Below are positions 44,538-53,818 of a stretch of DNA of 64,000 nucleotides, in pieces. Position numbers and translations under genes: made by a program. The stretch spans positions 1,488,001-1,552,000 of the forward strand of contig NZ_CP008743.1 in NCBI RefSeq assembly GCF_002117145.1. Direction: 5' to 3'. Origin of the DNA: Candidatus Nucleicultrix amoebiphila FS5 (GTDB lineage: Bacteria > Pseudomonadota > Alphaproteobacteria > Caedimonadales > Nucleicultricaceae). Under the pieces are notes generated by a model that worked only from the letters and a program-made list of their open reading frames with translations, was not told where the DNA came from and ran no database searches. How positions within the stretch are numbered: the first letter of the stretch is position 1; every line of letters begins with the position of its first letter.

Positions 44538-46082
44538 ATGAAACTCATTCGTTCGATTGCAACTATTAGTGGTTATACTGCTGGCAGCCGTGTATTCGGT
44601 TTTTTGCGTGAAATATTAATGGCCGCATATCTAGGGGCTAGTATTAAATCAGATGCCTTAGTAATTGCGATAAAGCTTCCCAGTATTTTAAGGCGTCTTT
44701 TTGCTGAAGGAGCTTTTAATACCACTTTTGTTCCTATGTTTGCACGTCTGCTTAGTGCAGATAATGAAAAAGATGCAAAGTCTTTTGCCGAAGAAATTTT
44801 TGCTATTCTTCTCCTTAGCTTGGCATTATTGGTCTTGTTTGTTGAGATTTTTATGCCACAAATTATGCCTGTTTTTGTCCCAGGTTTTACAAAGACTCCT
44901 GAGCGTCTCGAGCTTGCTATACAATACACGCGTATCACTTTTCCATTTATCTTCTTTATATCCTTGGCTGCACTCTATAGCGGTATTTTAAATTCTCTCG
45001 AACGCTTTGCCGCTGTGGCTTCATCGCCTATGATTGGTAATATTGGTATTATTGCGACAGTCTTTGCGCTTGTTAGTCTTTCAACGCCTCCAGGACATGC
45101 TTTTGCTATTGGTATTGCTGTTTGCGGGTTGATTCAAATGATTTGGGTTATGGTACCTGCTTATAAAAAAGGAATGGGGCTAAGACTACGTATGCCTCAG
45201 CTGTCACCTCAAGTGAAAAAGTTCCTTGTTTTAGCAGGACCAGCAGCTGCAGGTTCGGGCATTGTACAAATCAATATTCTTTTGGATACTTTTATAGCTT
45301 CGTTATTACCTGCAGGTGGCGTTTCCTACATTCATTATGCTGATCGGTTAAACCAATTACCATTAAGCATGCTTGGAACAGCAGTAGGCACAGCTTTATT
45401 ACCGCTCATGTCAAAAAAAATGCGAGAAAATGATAAAGACGGAATGATATCCAGTCAAAATTTGGCGTTAGAGTATGCTCTTTTGTTTGTTTTACCTGCA
45501 ACCATAGGTCTTATTTTCTTAGCTCATCCTTTGATGAAAGTGTTATTTGAACGTGGGGATTTTGGACCCGTAGAAACGATGGCGAGCGCTCAAACATTGC
45601 GTGCTTTAGCAATAGGATTACCCGCTTATATTATGATTAAGATTTTCTCGAGCAGTTTTTTTGCCCGTCATGATACTAAAACGCCGGTTATTTTTGCTGT
45701 TGTTTCGATCGTTTTGAATCTTATTTTGAATTTGAGTTTGATTGGTCCGATGAAGCATGTTGGTTTAGCCCTATCAACGGCTATTGCGGCTTGGGTGAAT
45801 GCAGGTCTTTTGATATATACATTAAAAAGACAGGGATATTTTGGGCTTACGGATCGTCTCAAGCGGTTTTTACCACGACTTGGATTGACCTGCGTTATGA
45901 CCATAGGGTTTATTGAGTTGGTCCGTCCACGTATGATTTGGATGATCTCAGATTTTCTACCACAACAGGTCATATGTCTGTTGCTTCTGGTTGGAGGAAG
46001 CTTAGGCTTTTTCTTGATCCTAGCTCGTTTGACCGGAGCTTTAAATATGAAAGATCTGCGTTTTCAAATGCAGGTTAGTTAA
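44538..46082 (+). CDS. murJ: Lipid II flippase MurJ
   Basis: The 514-residue protein has about 14 hydrophobic segments. It opens with ATISGYTAGSRVFGFLREI and has RRLFAEGAFNTTFVP and the Arg/Asp-rich membrane residues of MurJ (SGIVQINILLDTFIASLL). It moves lipid II to the periplasmic face for wall synthesis. The start follows GGGG. trpS begins nine bases after it. Confidence 0.95.
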   Translation: MKLIRSIATISGYTAGSRVFGFLREILMAAYLGASIKSDALVIAIKLPSILRRLFAEGAFNTTFVPMFARLLSADNEKDAKSFAEEIFAILLLSLALLVLFVEIFMPQIMPVFVPGFTKTPERLELAIQYTRITFPFIFFISLAALYSGILNSLERFAAVASSPMIGNIGIIATVFALVSLSTPPGHAFAIGIAVCGLIQMIWVMVPAYKKGMGLRLRMPQLSPQVKKFLVLAGPAAAGSGIVQINILLDTFIASLLPAGGVSYIHYADRLNQLPLSMLGTAVGTALLPLMSKKMRENDKDGMISSQNLALEYALLFVLPATIGLIFLAHPLMKVLFERGDFGPVETMASAQTLRALAIGLPAYIMIKIFSSSFFARHDTKTPVIFAVVSIVLNLILNLSLIGPMKHVGLALSTAIAAWVNAGLLIYTLKRQGYFGLTDRLKRFLPRLGLTCVMTIGFIELVRPRMIWMISDFLPQQVICLLLLVGGSLGFFLILARLTGALNMKDLRFQMQVS

Positions 46083-46091
46083 GGCTATTAA

Positions 46092-47090
46092 ATGGGAATT
46101 ATTCTTTCAGGCGTTCAACCCACAGGTAATTTAACGCTTGGTAATTATTTGGGAGCAATCCGCAACTGGGTGACGATGCAAAGCCATAATACTTGCTTTT
46201 TTTGCATTGTAGATCTTCATGCATTGACCGTGCCTCAAGATCCTAAAAAGTTAAAAATGCAAACTCGTGAAGTTGCCGCAGCCTATATTGCATCAGGTAT
46301 TAATCCGTCACTCAGTACAATATTTATTCAAAGTAATATCTCAGCCCATACTGAACTTTCTTGGTTCTTAAGTTGTTTTACCCCCATGGGGTGGCTGAAT
46401 CGCATGATTCAGTTTAAAGAAAAAAGTGGAAAAAATCGTGAGAGTTCTGTTCTCGGATTATATGCATACCCAGTTCTTCAAGCTGCTGATATTTTACTTT
46501 ATAAGGCCACGGATGTGCCTGTGGGAGAAGATCAGAAACAGCATGTGGAATTGGCTCGTGATATTGCAGGAGCTTTTAACCGTGCTTATGAGAAAGAAAT
46601 TTTTCCTTTGCCAGAACCGCAGATTTTGGGGGAGGCTACCCGCGTTATGAGTCTTCGGGATGGAACAAAAAAGATGAGTAAAAGTGACCCGTCGGAATTT
46701 TCTCGAATTCATTTAAGAGACGATGCAGATACCATTGCTCAAAAGATCAAAAAAGCAAAAACTGATCCAGATCCTTTGCCAGAAGATCCTAAGTTATTAA
46801 CAGAAAGGCCTGAAGCCTTTAACTTGGTTAATATATATAGCGCTCTTTCCAATCAATCCTTAGAGTCCGTATGTCATCAGTTTGCGGGTGCTCAATTTTC
46901 AACTTTTAAACCAGCTCTTGCAGACTTAGTCGTGTCTATTATAGCACCCATTGGCCTTGAAATAGAACGTCTCATGAATCATGAGGATGAATTAGATGGT
47001 ATCTTGAAAAAGGGTAATGACCATGCCAGAGAGGTTGCAGAAAAAACGCTTCATGAAGTGCAGAAAACGATTGGTATATTAAGGGTTTGA
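46092..47090 (+). CDS. trpS: Tryptophanyl-tRNA synthetase
   Basis: The 332-residue class I synthetase has GVQPTGNLTLGNYLGA, with the TLGN form of the HIGH motif (also seen as TIGN in E. coli), and KMSKS in KKMSKSDPSEFS. YPVLQAADILLY and PVGEDQKQHVELARDIA recognise tryptophan and ATP. It charges tRNA-Trp. No trp-type operator is seen near it. Confidence 0.97.
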   Translation: MGIILSGVQPTGNLTLGNYLGAIRNWVTMQSHNTCFFCIVDLHALTVPQDPKKLKMQTREVAAAYIASGINPSLSTIFIQSNISAHTELSWFLSCFTPMGWLNRMIQFKEKSGKNRESSVLGLYAYPVLQAADILLYKATDVPVGEDQKQHVELARDIAGAFNRAYEKEIFPLPEPQILGEATRVMSLRDGTKKMSKSDPSEFSRIHLRDDADTIAQKIKKAKTDPDPLPEDPKLLTERPEAFNLVNIYSALSNQSLESVCHQFAGAQFSTFKPALADLVVSIIAPIGLEIERLMNHEDELDGILKKGNDHAREVAEKTLHEVQKTIGILRV

Positions 47091-47091
47091 T

Positions 47092-47826
47092 TTGAACACT
47101 TTGGGGATGCATCGGTTTTTCCTTTTTCTTGCTATTATCTTTCTCTTCATCACACCTACATATGCTAAAGTGATTCTTTGGACTTGGAATCGCGTTGATG
47201 ATTTAAGTTTTGTAGAACCTCATATTGCAAAGATTGCAGCTTTAGCGGCAACTTTTAAAATTACTCCTCAATATTTTAAAATAGAACCACGTCTGAATCG
47301 TTTTGTTACCCCCCAAGAAGGGTATAAGACTGCTGTGTTTAGATTAGAAATTGATCAAAAAGTGAGTGTAAATAATAAGATGATTCAAACAATTATTGAA
47401 AACATTCACGGTATGTCAAAGGATGCTGAGGAAATTCAGATCGATTTTGATGCGACAGTCTCTCAACGCAAACTCTATAAAGAAATTTTAGAGCATCTTA
47501 ATGTAAAAACGTCGGATCAAAAAGTATCCATGACAGCACTTGCTTCCTGGTGTGTTCATGACAATTGGATTGATGAATTACCCATTTCACATGCTGTTCC
47601 TATGCTCTATAATATGGGGCGGGATGGAGAATTAATCAAAAGAGCGTTTAGTCAATTTGAGGGATGGCGTGCATTAAAGTGTAGAGGACATATAGGGATA
47701 TCCCTGAGTGAACTTTCTAACATTCCTCATAAAATCAATTTAAATGATTATGAAGTGCATATTTTTAACTCTCGGCCTTGGACACTACAAGATTATGAAA
47801 CGATAAAAAAACGGATGTTGTTATGA
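47092..47826 (+). CDS. Exported DUF3142-family protein
   Basis: A TTG start at 47092 is taken because AAGGG lies six bases upstream. The product of 244 residues has a signal peptide (ending TYAK) and the DUF3142 pattern: LWTWNRVDDL near the N terminus, EIQIDFDATVSQRKLY mid-protein, SMTALASWC and HAVPMLYNMG. The Asp-x-Asp resembles the active site of a TIM-barrel glycoside hydrolase. A wall or envelope glycan is a plausible substrate (inference). Its stop overlaps the next start (ATGA). Confidence 0.7.
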   Translation: MNTLGMHRFFLFLAIIFLFITPTYAKVILWTWNRVDDLSFVEPHIAKIAALAATFKITPQYFKIEPRLNRFVTPQEGYKTAVFRLEIDQKVSVNNKMIQTIIENIHGMSKDAEEIQIDFDATVSQRKLYKEILEHLNVKTSDQKVSMTALASWCVHDNWIDELPISHAVPMLYNMGRDGELIKRAFSQFEGWRALKCRGHIGISLSELSNIPHKINLNDYEVHIFNSRPWTLQDYETIKKRMLL

Positions 47827-50021
47827 AACGAATATTTTTGCTCTTTGCGATTGTATCAATCCTTCAATGCTCTTCTATAAGAGCATGTGGGCCGGAACGT
47901 TGCGGCGCTGTTTTTTTTGATGGAATAGAAGATAATTATTTTAGTAAAGAAGTTGGCTTTAACGTGGATCAATTTCTTAATGGTCAACTTGGTGTTTTGC
48001 ATCCTCGCTTAAGTCTTCTTAATCTATGGGTAGCTTATCGTTATTTGTCAGGGAAACCTCTTGTAGAAGAAGAAAAGTCAAGTTTTTTAGAAGCCTATGA
48101 TAGAGCTTATCCAATGGGGATGCCTATTGTGGAGGCCGTCTCAGGAAGAGTGAAAAAGACTAAAGAAGAAATCACATCGTTTCCAAATGCAAATATTGAA
48201 TGGCGGCAAAAAGCTGAGGAAATATTAGGTGAAAAATTAGATCCATTGCCTACGTATGCTTTCTTTGAGACTCAAAAGGGAGATAAAAAAACTTATGTTT
48301 CTTTTGAAGATTGTCCAGAGGAAGCGTTTCGAAGTGCAAATGCACATCTCAATCAACTCATTACAAAATATGGTAGTTCTTCTCTAGTCACAAAGCGATG
48401 GGCAAAAAATCAATACAAAGTTTTTTCAAATTGTTCTGCCGGAGATATTGTTCTGCCGGAACCTTTGGAAAGTAGTGTCCAACAAGCTGAGCTTAAAGAT
48501 TATGCCTATCAAGTGGCTGCAAGTTATTTTTATGCTGCTGATTATTTAAAAAGTGCTGAACTGTTTGAAGAGATTTCAAAGGACTCTTCTTCGCCCTATC
48601 GAGACATAGCCTTGTATTTAACCATCCGATCTTATTATCGACATTACCTTTATAAAGAGGGGACAGTTGAAGAATTCTTTAAGGTTTTTTCTCGATTATC
48701 TTCAGATCTTAAAAAGGGGCCTTATTGGCGTGAGGCCCAAAACATCGAGCAATATATGAAAATTCATTTAGCGCCCAATGTAGCATTGCAAGACTTGGCG
48801 AAAAGAATTACTCAAGCAAATAATCCCGTGGAAACACAGAACCTGGAAGATTTGATATATCTCTATAAAACTCGAGGAGAATTCTTTAAAGAACAAGATT
48901 TTCTTGATTGGATTCGCCTTTATCGTGACGATAAAGATCATCAAGAATGCTATGAGATGTGGAAAAAAACACACTCTGAACCATGGTTGATAGCTGCTCT
49001 TGAAAAGATTTCGGAAACATCTTCACCGCCTGAAGATCTTATGAATGCAGCATTGATTTTAGCTCCATCTTCTCCTGCATATATAACTTCTCGCTATCAT
49101 TTAGCGCGCATTTATAAAGAAATTAACCCGGATACGTCTCATAAGATTATTGAAGAAGTGTTACAAAATGATACTCTTCTGCATCCTGTGCGCAATCATT
49201 TTTTGGTTCTGAAAGCGAAGATAGCAGGAGACTTTGAGACATTTCTCAAAAGTATTATCCAACAACCTGTTCTGAATACATGCGATTTTCATTTAAAATC
49301 CGATAAGGATTTTTCTGACGATTTTTTCTTAACGCTTCAACAAATTCCAGTTTCATATTTCTCCAAGGGATTAAAAATAAATGGACTTCCATTGTGGCTC
49401 AAGGAAAGATTTTTAATTGCTGGTTGGGTCCGGTCTGTTCTTTTGAACCGTATGAATGACGCCGTAAAACTTCAATCTAAATTTGATTTTTTTTCACCCG
49501 AAATAAAAAAGACTTTGCAAAAATTGAAACTGACAAAGAATAAAAAACTGCAGCATTGGAGGGGGCTTTATATTATTGCGCACTATCCACAATTGAGCAT
49601 CATGGTTCATCCTAATTATTGGAGAAGAGGCTTTGAAAAAGAAGCTTCTCTTGTTGATACATCAAGTGGCTTTAGAGATAATTGGTGGGACCCTCGACAG
49701 CTTTTAGCTCCCTATAATCCGCAAAAATTTCTTTCAAAGGATGAACAGACTATTGCTTTTGAAGAATGGTCAACTCTTCAAGAAATGTTCAAAAATGGGA
49801 CCGTGGACTATTTTGCAAAACAAGCGTTGGAATGGTTTAAAGCATATCCAAAAGATCCTCTTGTGCCGGAAATGCTTCATTACGTTGTACGTATGAGCCA
49901 TTATATGGATGCTCCAGAGTCTTCTCTCGTAGCCTTTAATATCTTACATAAATATTTTAAAGGACACCCTTTTACATTAAAAACGCCATATCATTATTAC
50001 GTTCCAGTAAAAGAAGATTGA
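47823..50021 (+). CDS. Large exported protein of unknown function, partner of the DUF3142 gene
   Basis: The 732-residue product has a signal peptide (about 1-22), then Cys residues near the start of the mature part (ACGPERCG). The bulk is helical, with TPR-like pairs (KDYAYQVAASYFYAADYLKS, DIALYLTIRSYYRHYLY, ITSRYHLARIYKE). The end has Trp-rich segments (RDNWWDPRQLL). No enzyme motif is seen. It overlaps the DUF3142 gene by four bases, which implies joint function. It may be a scaffold for that enzyme. Confidence 0.6.
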   Translation: MKRIFLLFAIVSILQCSSIRACGPERCGAVFFDGIEDNYFSKEVGFNVDQFLNGQLGVLHPRLSLLNLWVAYRYLSGKPLVEEEKSSFLEAYDRAYPMGMPIVEAVSGRVKKTKEEITSFPNANIEWRQKAEEILGEKLDPLPTYAFFETQKGDKKTYVSFEDCPEEAFRSANAHLNQLITKYGSSSLVTKRWAKNQYKVFSNCSAGDIVLPEPLESSVQQAELKDYAYQVAASYFYAADYLKSAELFEEISKDSSSPYRDIALYLTIRSYYRHYLYKEGTVEEFFKVFSRLSSDLKKGPYWREAQNIEQYMKIHLAPNVALQDLAKRITQANNPVETQNLEDLIYLYKTRGEFFKEQDFLDWIRLYRDDKDHQECYEMWKKTHSEPWLIAALEKISETSSPPEDLMNAALILAPSSPAYITSRYHLARIYKEINPDTSHKIIEEVLQNDTLLHPVRNHFLVLKAKIAGDFETFLKSIIQQPVLNTCDFHLKSDKDFSDDFFLTLQQIPVSYFSKGLKINGLPLWLKERFLIAGWVRSVLLNRMNDAVKLQSKFDFFSPEIKKTLQKLKLTKNKKLQHWRGLYIIAHYPQLSIMVHPNYWRRGFEKEASLVDTSSGFRDNWWDPRQLLAPYNPQKFLSKDEQTIAFEEWSTLQEMFKNGTVDYFAKQALEWFKAYPKDPLVPEMLHYVVRMSHYMDAPESSLVAFNILHKYFKGHPFTLKTPYHYYVPVKED

Positions 50022-50023
50022 GT

Positions 50024-51175
50024 TTATTGTTGGGGTTTTGAATTTTGAATAAACAGAAAAGCCGTTAACCCCATGGTTGCAATCCACCAACTTTGCCATA
50101 AGCCGTAGGAAACCGAGAAAAATACAAATACAGTTGTAAGTCCCGCAGCAGCAGAAGCCTGATGTATTTTAGATTTAATGCAAGTAATGTTCTTCAAGAT
50201 GATAAAAAGAAAAACTAAAAAAATAATAACACCGATTGCACCTAATTCAAGCCATACCTGTAATGCTCCATTGTGGGGGTGTAGTGGTAGGGAAGAGATA
50301 CCCATAGGATTGTTGGTTCCAGCCGGGATTAGTTTAGAGGAGCTTAATCCAAATCCTAATAATGGACGTTGGGAGATAAGCGAAGAAACATATTCCCAAA
50401 TATATAAGCGATGAAGACCAGAGGCTCTAAAATCAATTAAAAACTTTTCCCATCGTTGGGGTTGTAAAATTGTAGAGCTTAAAAATGGGGCAATTATAAT
50501 ATAAAACATGAGTACGACCCCTAAACAAATTACAGCAAAGCGCCGAAAAAACCATACTATGCAAAATACGATAAATCCTAAAATCAAGGCGCTTCGTCCT
50601 GCATAATGAGGAGTAAGCCATGGTATAAGAAAGACAAAAAATCCTAGTAAAAGGCTTAAATATTTCTTTTGTAGCGTAACACCCCAGGAGAAAAGAGGCC
50701 AAAAAAAACAGAAAATGACAGTTATGGTAGGGGTAATATTTGAGTTATGCCATGGTTTATCAACGGTATAAGTCGTAAAAATTTTGGTAATCATACCATG
50801 ACTTAAAATATCAATGACGCTGATTAACATTAAAGTGATCAATCCAACCATTAGAGAATTATAGCTAAGCCTTAAAGACTGTGTGGAGTCAGTGATAATG
50901 CATACAGCGAAAAGCAATGGTAAAAGGTGCAGAGAGGACTCAAAAACATTTTTGGGCCAAGGCGACCATAAAGCACTTATTAGGGTATAGGCTCCTAAAA
51001 TAAGAAGCCATTTTTGATGGGATTCTTTTATGGGAAGTCGGAAACCTTCTAGCAAGGAGATGATCACGAACAAGATTATTAAAATAACCATTGGTTTCCC
51101 GTAGGCTAAAAAGGCAGCAGGGGCGATCAAAAATGCTAAAAATATTTTAAGAGAATTTAATATGTTTTTATTCAT
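50024..51175 (-). CDS. O-antigen ligase/polymerase-like membrane protein
   Basis: The 383-residue protein has some ten to eleven hydrophobic segments and, in its C-terminal half, the Wzy_C/WaaL-type periplasmic loop with SGLHRLYIWEYVSSLISQRPLLGFG followed by LPLHPHNGALQVWLELG. This HPHNxxLQ..xExG motif is typical of O-antigen ligases and polymerases. Act on surface glycan is therefore likely; no other LPS gene is nearby. It overlaps the upstream ELM1-like gene by eight bases. Confidence 0.8.
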   Translation of the reverse strand: MNKNILNSLKIFLAFLIAPAAFLAYGKPMVILIILFVIISLLEGFRLPIKESHQKWLLILGAYTLISALWSPWPKNVFESSLHLLPLLFAVCIITDSTQSLRLSYNSLMVGLITLMLISVIDILSHGMITKIFTTYTVDKPWHNSNITPTITVIFCFFWPLFSWGVTLQKKYLSLLLGFFVFLIPWLTPHYAGRSALILGFIVFCIVWFFRRFAVICLGVVLMFYIIIAPFLSSTILQPQRWEKFLIDFRASGLHRLYIWEYVSSLISQRPLLGFGLSSSKLIPAGTNNPMGISSLPLHPHNGALQVWLELGAIGVIIFLVFLFIILKNITCIKSKIHQASAAAGLTTVFVFFSVSYGLWQSWWIATMGLTAFLFIQNSKPQQ

Positions 51176-52370
51176 TCTCTAAAAATTTCTGCTTATTTAA
51201 AAAGGGAGCCCAATCTTTTATTAATGTATTAGCAACTTGTTCTGCAGCGGAAGAACTTTGGCTATTATCATTTTTTATAATTGGATTCATAATAAAAAAC
51301 TCATTTAAATAAGCCAGCCTTCCTGCATTATATTCAGAATCGACATGCGCCTGATGGGTAGTATTCATAGCTGTGTTCCAATAAGCAATAACTTTCATAG
51401 GGCCTACAACATCAATAGTTTCTGAAACGGATGAAGTTGAATCACCAGGAACAAAAAACACATTTTTGTTTCCTGCTAATTTAATAATACCTAAGACCCT
51501 ATCCATTTGACCTGGAGTGTTTTGCTGAAAATCATAAAGAGTGATGCCTGCCTTCACTTTGTCTTTCAATGTCGTCACAAAAGTTTGAGTAACGTAATCC
51601 GGTTTTCCATCTTTATGTGCAGTTGGAATAATATTATGAGGCTCAAGAGGATATCTTGATCCTGTTCTGGGACCATTCAGGATAAAAACGTGGGCTTGCC
51701 GACGATGGGCTTCTTTTACGATGTAATGAGCAAGTTCTTGAGCAAAATTAGCGGTAAAAAGTCGTTGCTTGCTTTTTTCATCGGGTGCATCTCCACCTAG
51801 GAGAATAGCAATGTAAGATTTTGCTTTTGGTAAGTCTGGCATAAATTCTTGATATGCTGATTCTGCGGCTTCTTTTGTGCGATTATGAGGCACGCCTATG
51901 GTTGTAATAAGTTTAGAACGCGTACCTGAGATCTTTTGTTCAAACTCTTTATTCACTGTATGCTTAGGGAGAATGATATAATCGCAGTGATCAATGAGCT
52001 CTAGAGATTTATCTGTAAGCATATGTGATGTATGACAAGTGATCAGGTCCTTTATTTCTTCTACATCTTGTAATACTTGAATGCCTTCTTCTCCCACGGT
52101 TAAAAGAACACGTTGGATATTTGCATTTGTTGGTTGAGATAACGCTTCCACAAGAGCTTCTGTGTTTTTTATATCAAAGTCTTTATCGATATTATTGATA
52201 GAATCGCGCCACTTATTTATGAGCGCTTCTTTAATGCCCATGACTTGATTCATATCCCCTTTACGTTCTTTATTTGTTAACGTGTAAATTGCAAGTTCTT
52301 TGCCGAAGACATTTTCACGGCCAGTAAAAATGAGAATGAGAATAAAGAAAAAATATATTTTTTTAAGCAT
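51168..52370 (-). CDS. Exported ELM1-like (mitochondrial fission ELM1 family) protein
   Basis: The 400-residue product has a signal peptide (about 1-23). The rest resembles the ELM1 (DUF1022) family, thought to be GT-B glycosyltransferase-like: KERKGDMNQVMGIKEAL, TTIGVPHNRT, AILLGGDAPDE, HVFILNGPRTGSRYPLEP and VFFVPGDSTSSVSETIDV. Family members are usually cytosolic, so export is odd. Overlap with the O-antigen-ligase-like gene suggests a shared glycan role. The family call is moderate. Confidence 0.6.
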   Translation of the reverse strand: MLKKIYFFFILILIFTGRENVFGKELAIYTLTNKERKGDMNQVMGIKEALINKWRDSINNIDKDFDIKNTEALVEALSQPTNANIQRVLLTVGEEGIQVLQDVEEIKDLITCHTSHMLTDKSLELIDHCDYIILPKHTVNKEFEQKISGTRSKLITTIGVPHNRTKEAAESAYQEFMPDLPKAKSYIAILLGGDAPDEKSKQRLFTANFAQELAHYIVKEAHRRQAHVFILNGPRTGSRYPLEPHNIIPTAHKDGKPDYVTQTFVTTLKDKVKAGITLYDFQQNTPGQMDRVLGIIKLAGNKNVFFVPGDSTSSVSETIDVVGPMKVIAYWNTAMNTTHQAHVDSEYNAGRLAYLNEFFIMNPIIKNDNSQSSSAAEQVANTLIKDWAPFLNKQKFLENE

Positions 52371-52389
52371 AAGCCATGTCCTTTAAGCT

Positions 52390-52782
52390 TTATCTTGTGA
52401 GTATTCGAGCAATACTCTTCTTCACTTCCTCTGTTTTTAAGGGCTTTTGGAAGAAATCTTCAGCGCCTAGTTGTTGCGATTTTAAACGGTTATTGGGATC
52501 TGAAGACATCACAATCACAGGGATCAAACGCAGTGCTTCATTTTGTTTAAGGTTCTCAAGCAATTCTAGTCCTGTCATATTCGGCATATTGACATCTGTA
52601 ATAATTAAATCAGGAGATTTGCTTATGATGGTGGCAAGACCTTGCTGTCCATCTTTAGCTTCTATTACTTCCAGTTCAGTGCTAAAAGTTTCTAGAATTT
52701 CTCGAACTGTTTTGCGAAAAACTTCCACATCATCAATAACAAGGACTTTCTGTGTAGTTAACCCGGTCATAGAATGGCTCAT
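52390..52782 (-). CDS. Single-domain response regulator (CheY-like)
   Basis: The 130-residue protein is a lone receiver domain with Asp17/Asp18 (VLVIDD), the phosphoacceptor Asp63 (ITDVNMPN), Ser in VMSSD and Lys in FFQKPL. It has no output domain. No histidine kinase is in the window. It starts 12 bases after the trhO stop, so the two may be cotranscribed. Confidence 0.9.
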   Translation of the reverse strand: MSHSMTGLTTQKVLVIDDVEVFRKTVREILETFSTELEVIEAKDGQQGLATIISKSPDLIITDVNMPNMTGLELLENLKQNEALRLIPVIVMSSDPNNRLKSQQLGAEDFFQKPLKTEEVKKSIARILTR

Positions 52783-52794
52783 TGACGTTTGCCT

Positions 52795-53736
52795 TTAATG
52801 AGAGTGATGATGTGAGTGATGTGCGCCTTTAAACCTTTGTCCTATATGATCTTGATGACGATTCTTAGCAATTTTTATTTGACGTTGACGTTCACGCAGT
52901 CTTTTTACTTTTTCTGGGGACTTTTTATCAAAACATTGAGGGCAATGTACGCCTTCTTCATAATGAGCAGAAATTTTATCAGCATCAGAAAGAGGGTAGC
53001 GACACCCAAAACAAAGGTTATAATCACCTTCAGTGACCCCTTCTTTGACAGCTACTCTGTTGTCAAAAACAAAACATTCGCCTTCCCAAAGGCTCTTTTC
53101 CGTAGGTATAGTTTCAAGGTACTTTAAGATACCACCTTTCAATTGATAGACTTCATCAAATCCTTCAGCCAACATATAGCTAGAAGCCTTTTCACAACGA
53201 ATACCACCTGTGCAAAACATAGCAATACGCTGCTTTTTATTTTTAAAGTGCTCTTTGATATATTTGGGAAAATCTCTAAAAGAGTTCGTCTTGGGATCGA
53301 GAGCTCTCTTAAAAGTACCGATCGCCACTTCATAAAGATTGCGCGTGTCGATTACTTGAACATCTGGATCTTGAAGTAATTCATTCCATTCGTGGGGATC
53401 AAGAAACTTACCAGTGACATTTGCTGGATCTAGTCCTTTCACTCCTAAAGTAACGATCTCTTTTTTCAGACGAACTTTTAGACGATAGAAAGGTGATCTC
53501 TCTGTATAAGACTCTTTATGTTCTAAATCTTTCATGCGAACATCACTCTTCAAAAATCTTAAAAGAGCATCTATTCCATCGCGTGGTCCAGCGACAGTGC
53601 CATTAATGCCTTCTGGAGCTAAAAGTAATGTGCCTCGAATGTCATAGGGAAGGCATAACTCTTTAAGACGTTGACGCCACTCCTTGTAATCGGAAAAAGG
53701 AAAAAATTTATAAAGGGCTGCAACTACAATAGTCAT
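52795..53736 (-). CDS. trhO: tRNA uridine(34) hydroxylase (rhodanese family)
   Basis: The 313-residue protein has an N-terminal acylphosphatase-like region (LLLAPEGINGTVAG), a rhodanese domain with FCTGGIRCEKA (Cys175 and Cys181), and the C-terminal Cys-rich part CFGCRYPL and CPQCFDKK. It hydroxylates uridine 34 of tRNA. The last nine residues are His-rich (HHSHHHSH). Confidence 0.92.
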   Translation of the reverse strand: MTIVVAALYKFFPFSDYKEWRQRLKELCLPYDIRGTLLLAPEGINGTVAGPRDGIDALLRFLKSDVRMKDLEHKESYTERSPFYRLKVRLKKEIVTLGVKGLDPANVTGKFLDPHEWNELLQDPDVQVIDTRNLYEVAIGTFKRALDPKTNSFRDFPKYIKEHFKNKKQRIAMFCTGGIRCEKASSYMLAEGFDEVYQLKGGILKYLETIPTEKSLWEGECFVFDNRVAVKEGVTEGDYNLCFGCRYPLSDADKISAHYEEGVHCPQCFDKKSPEKVKRLRERQRQIKIAKNRHQDHIGQRFKGAHHSHHHSH

Positions 53737-53818
53737 CTCTTAATACTCCTTAGAGTTTTTCTATAATTATTTTGGGCTAAAAGGCAAGTCCAAAGGGGCA
53801 TAGGCAAAAAAACAGACC

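Noticed and set aside
46092-47090. Degenerate HIGH motif in TrpS
   Set aside because: The TLGN form is normal for TrpRS (E. coli has TIGN), and KMSKS is intact.
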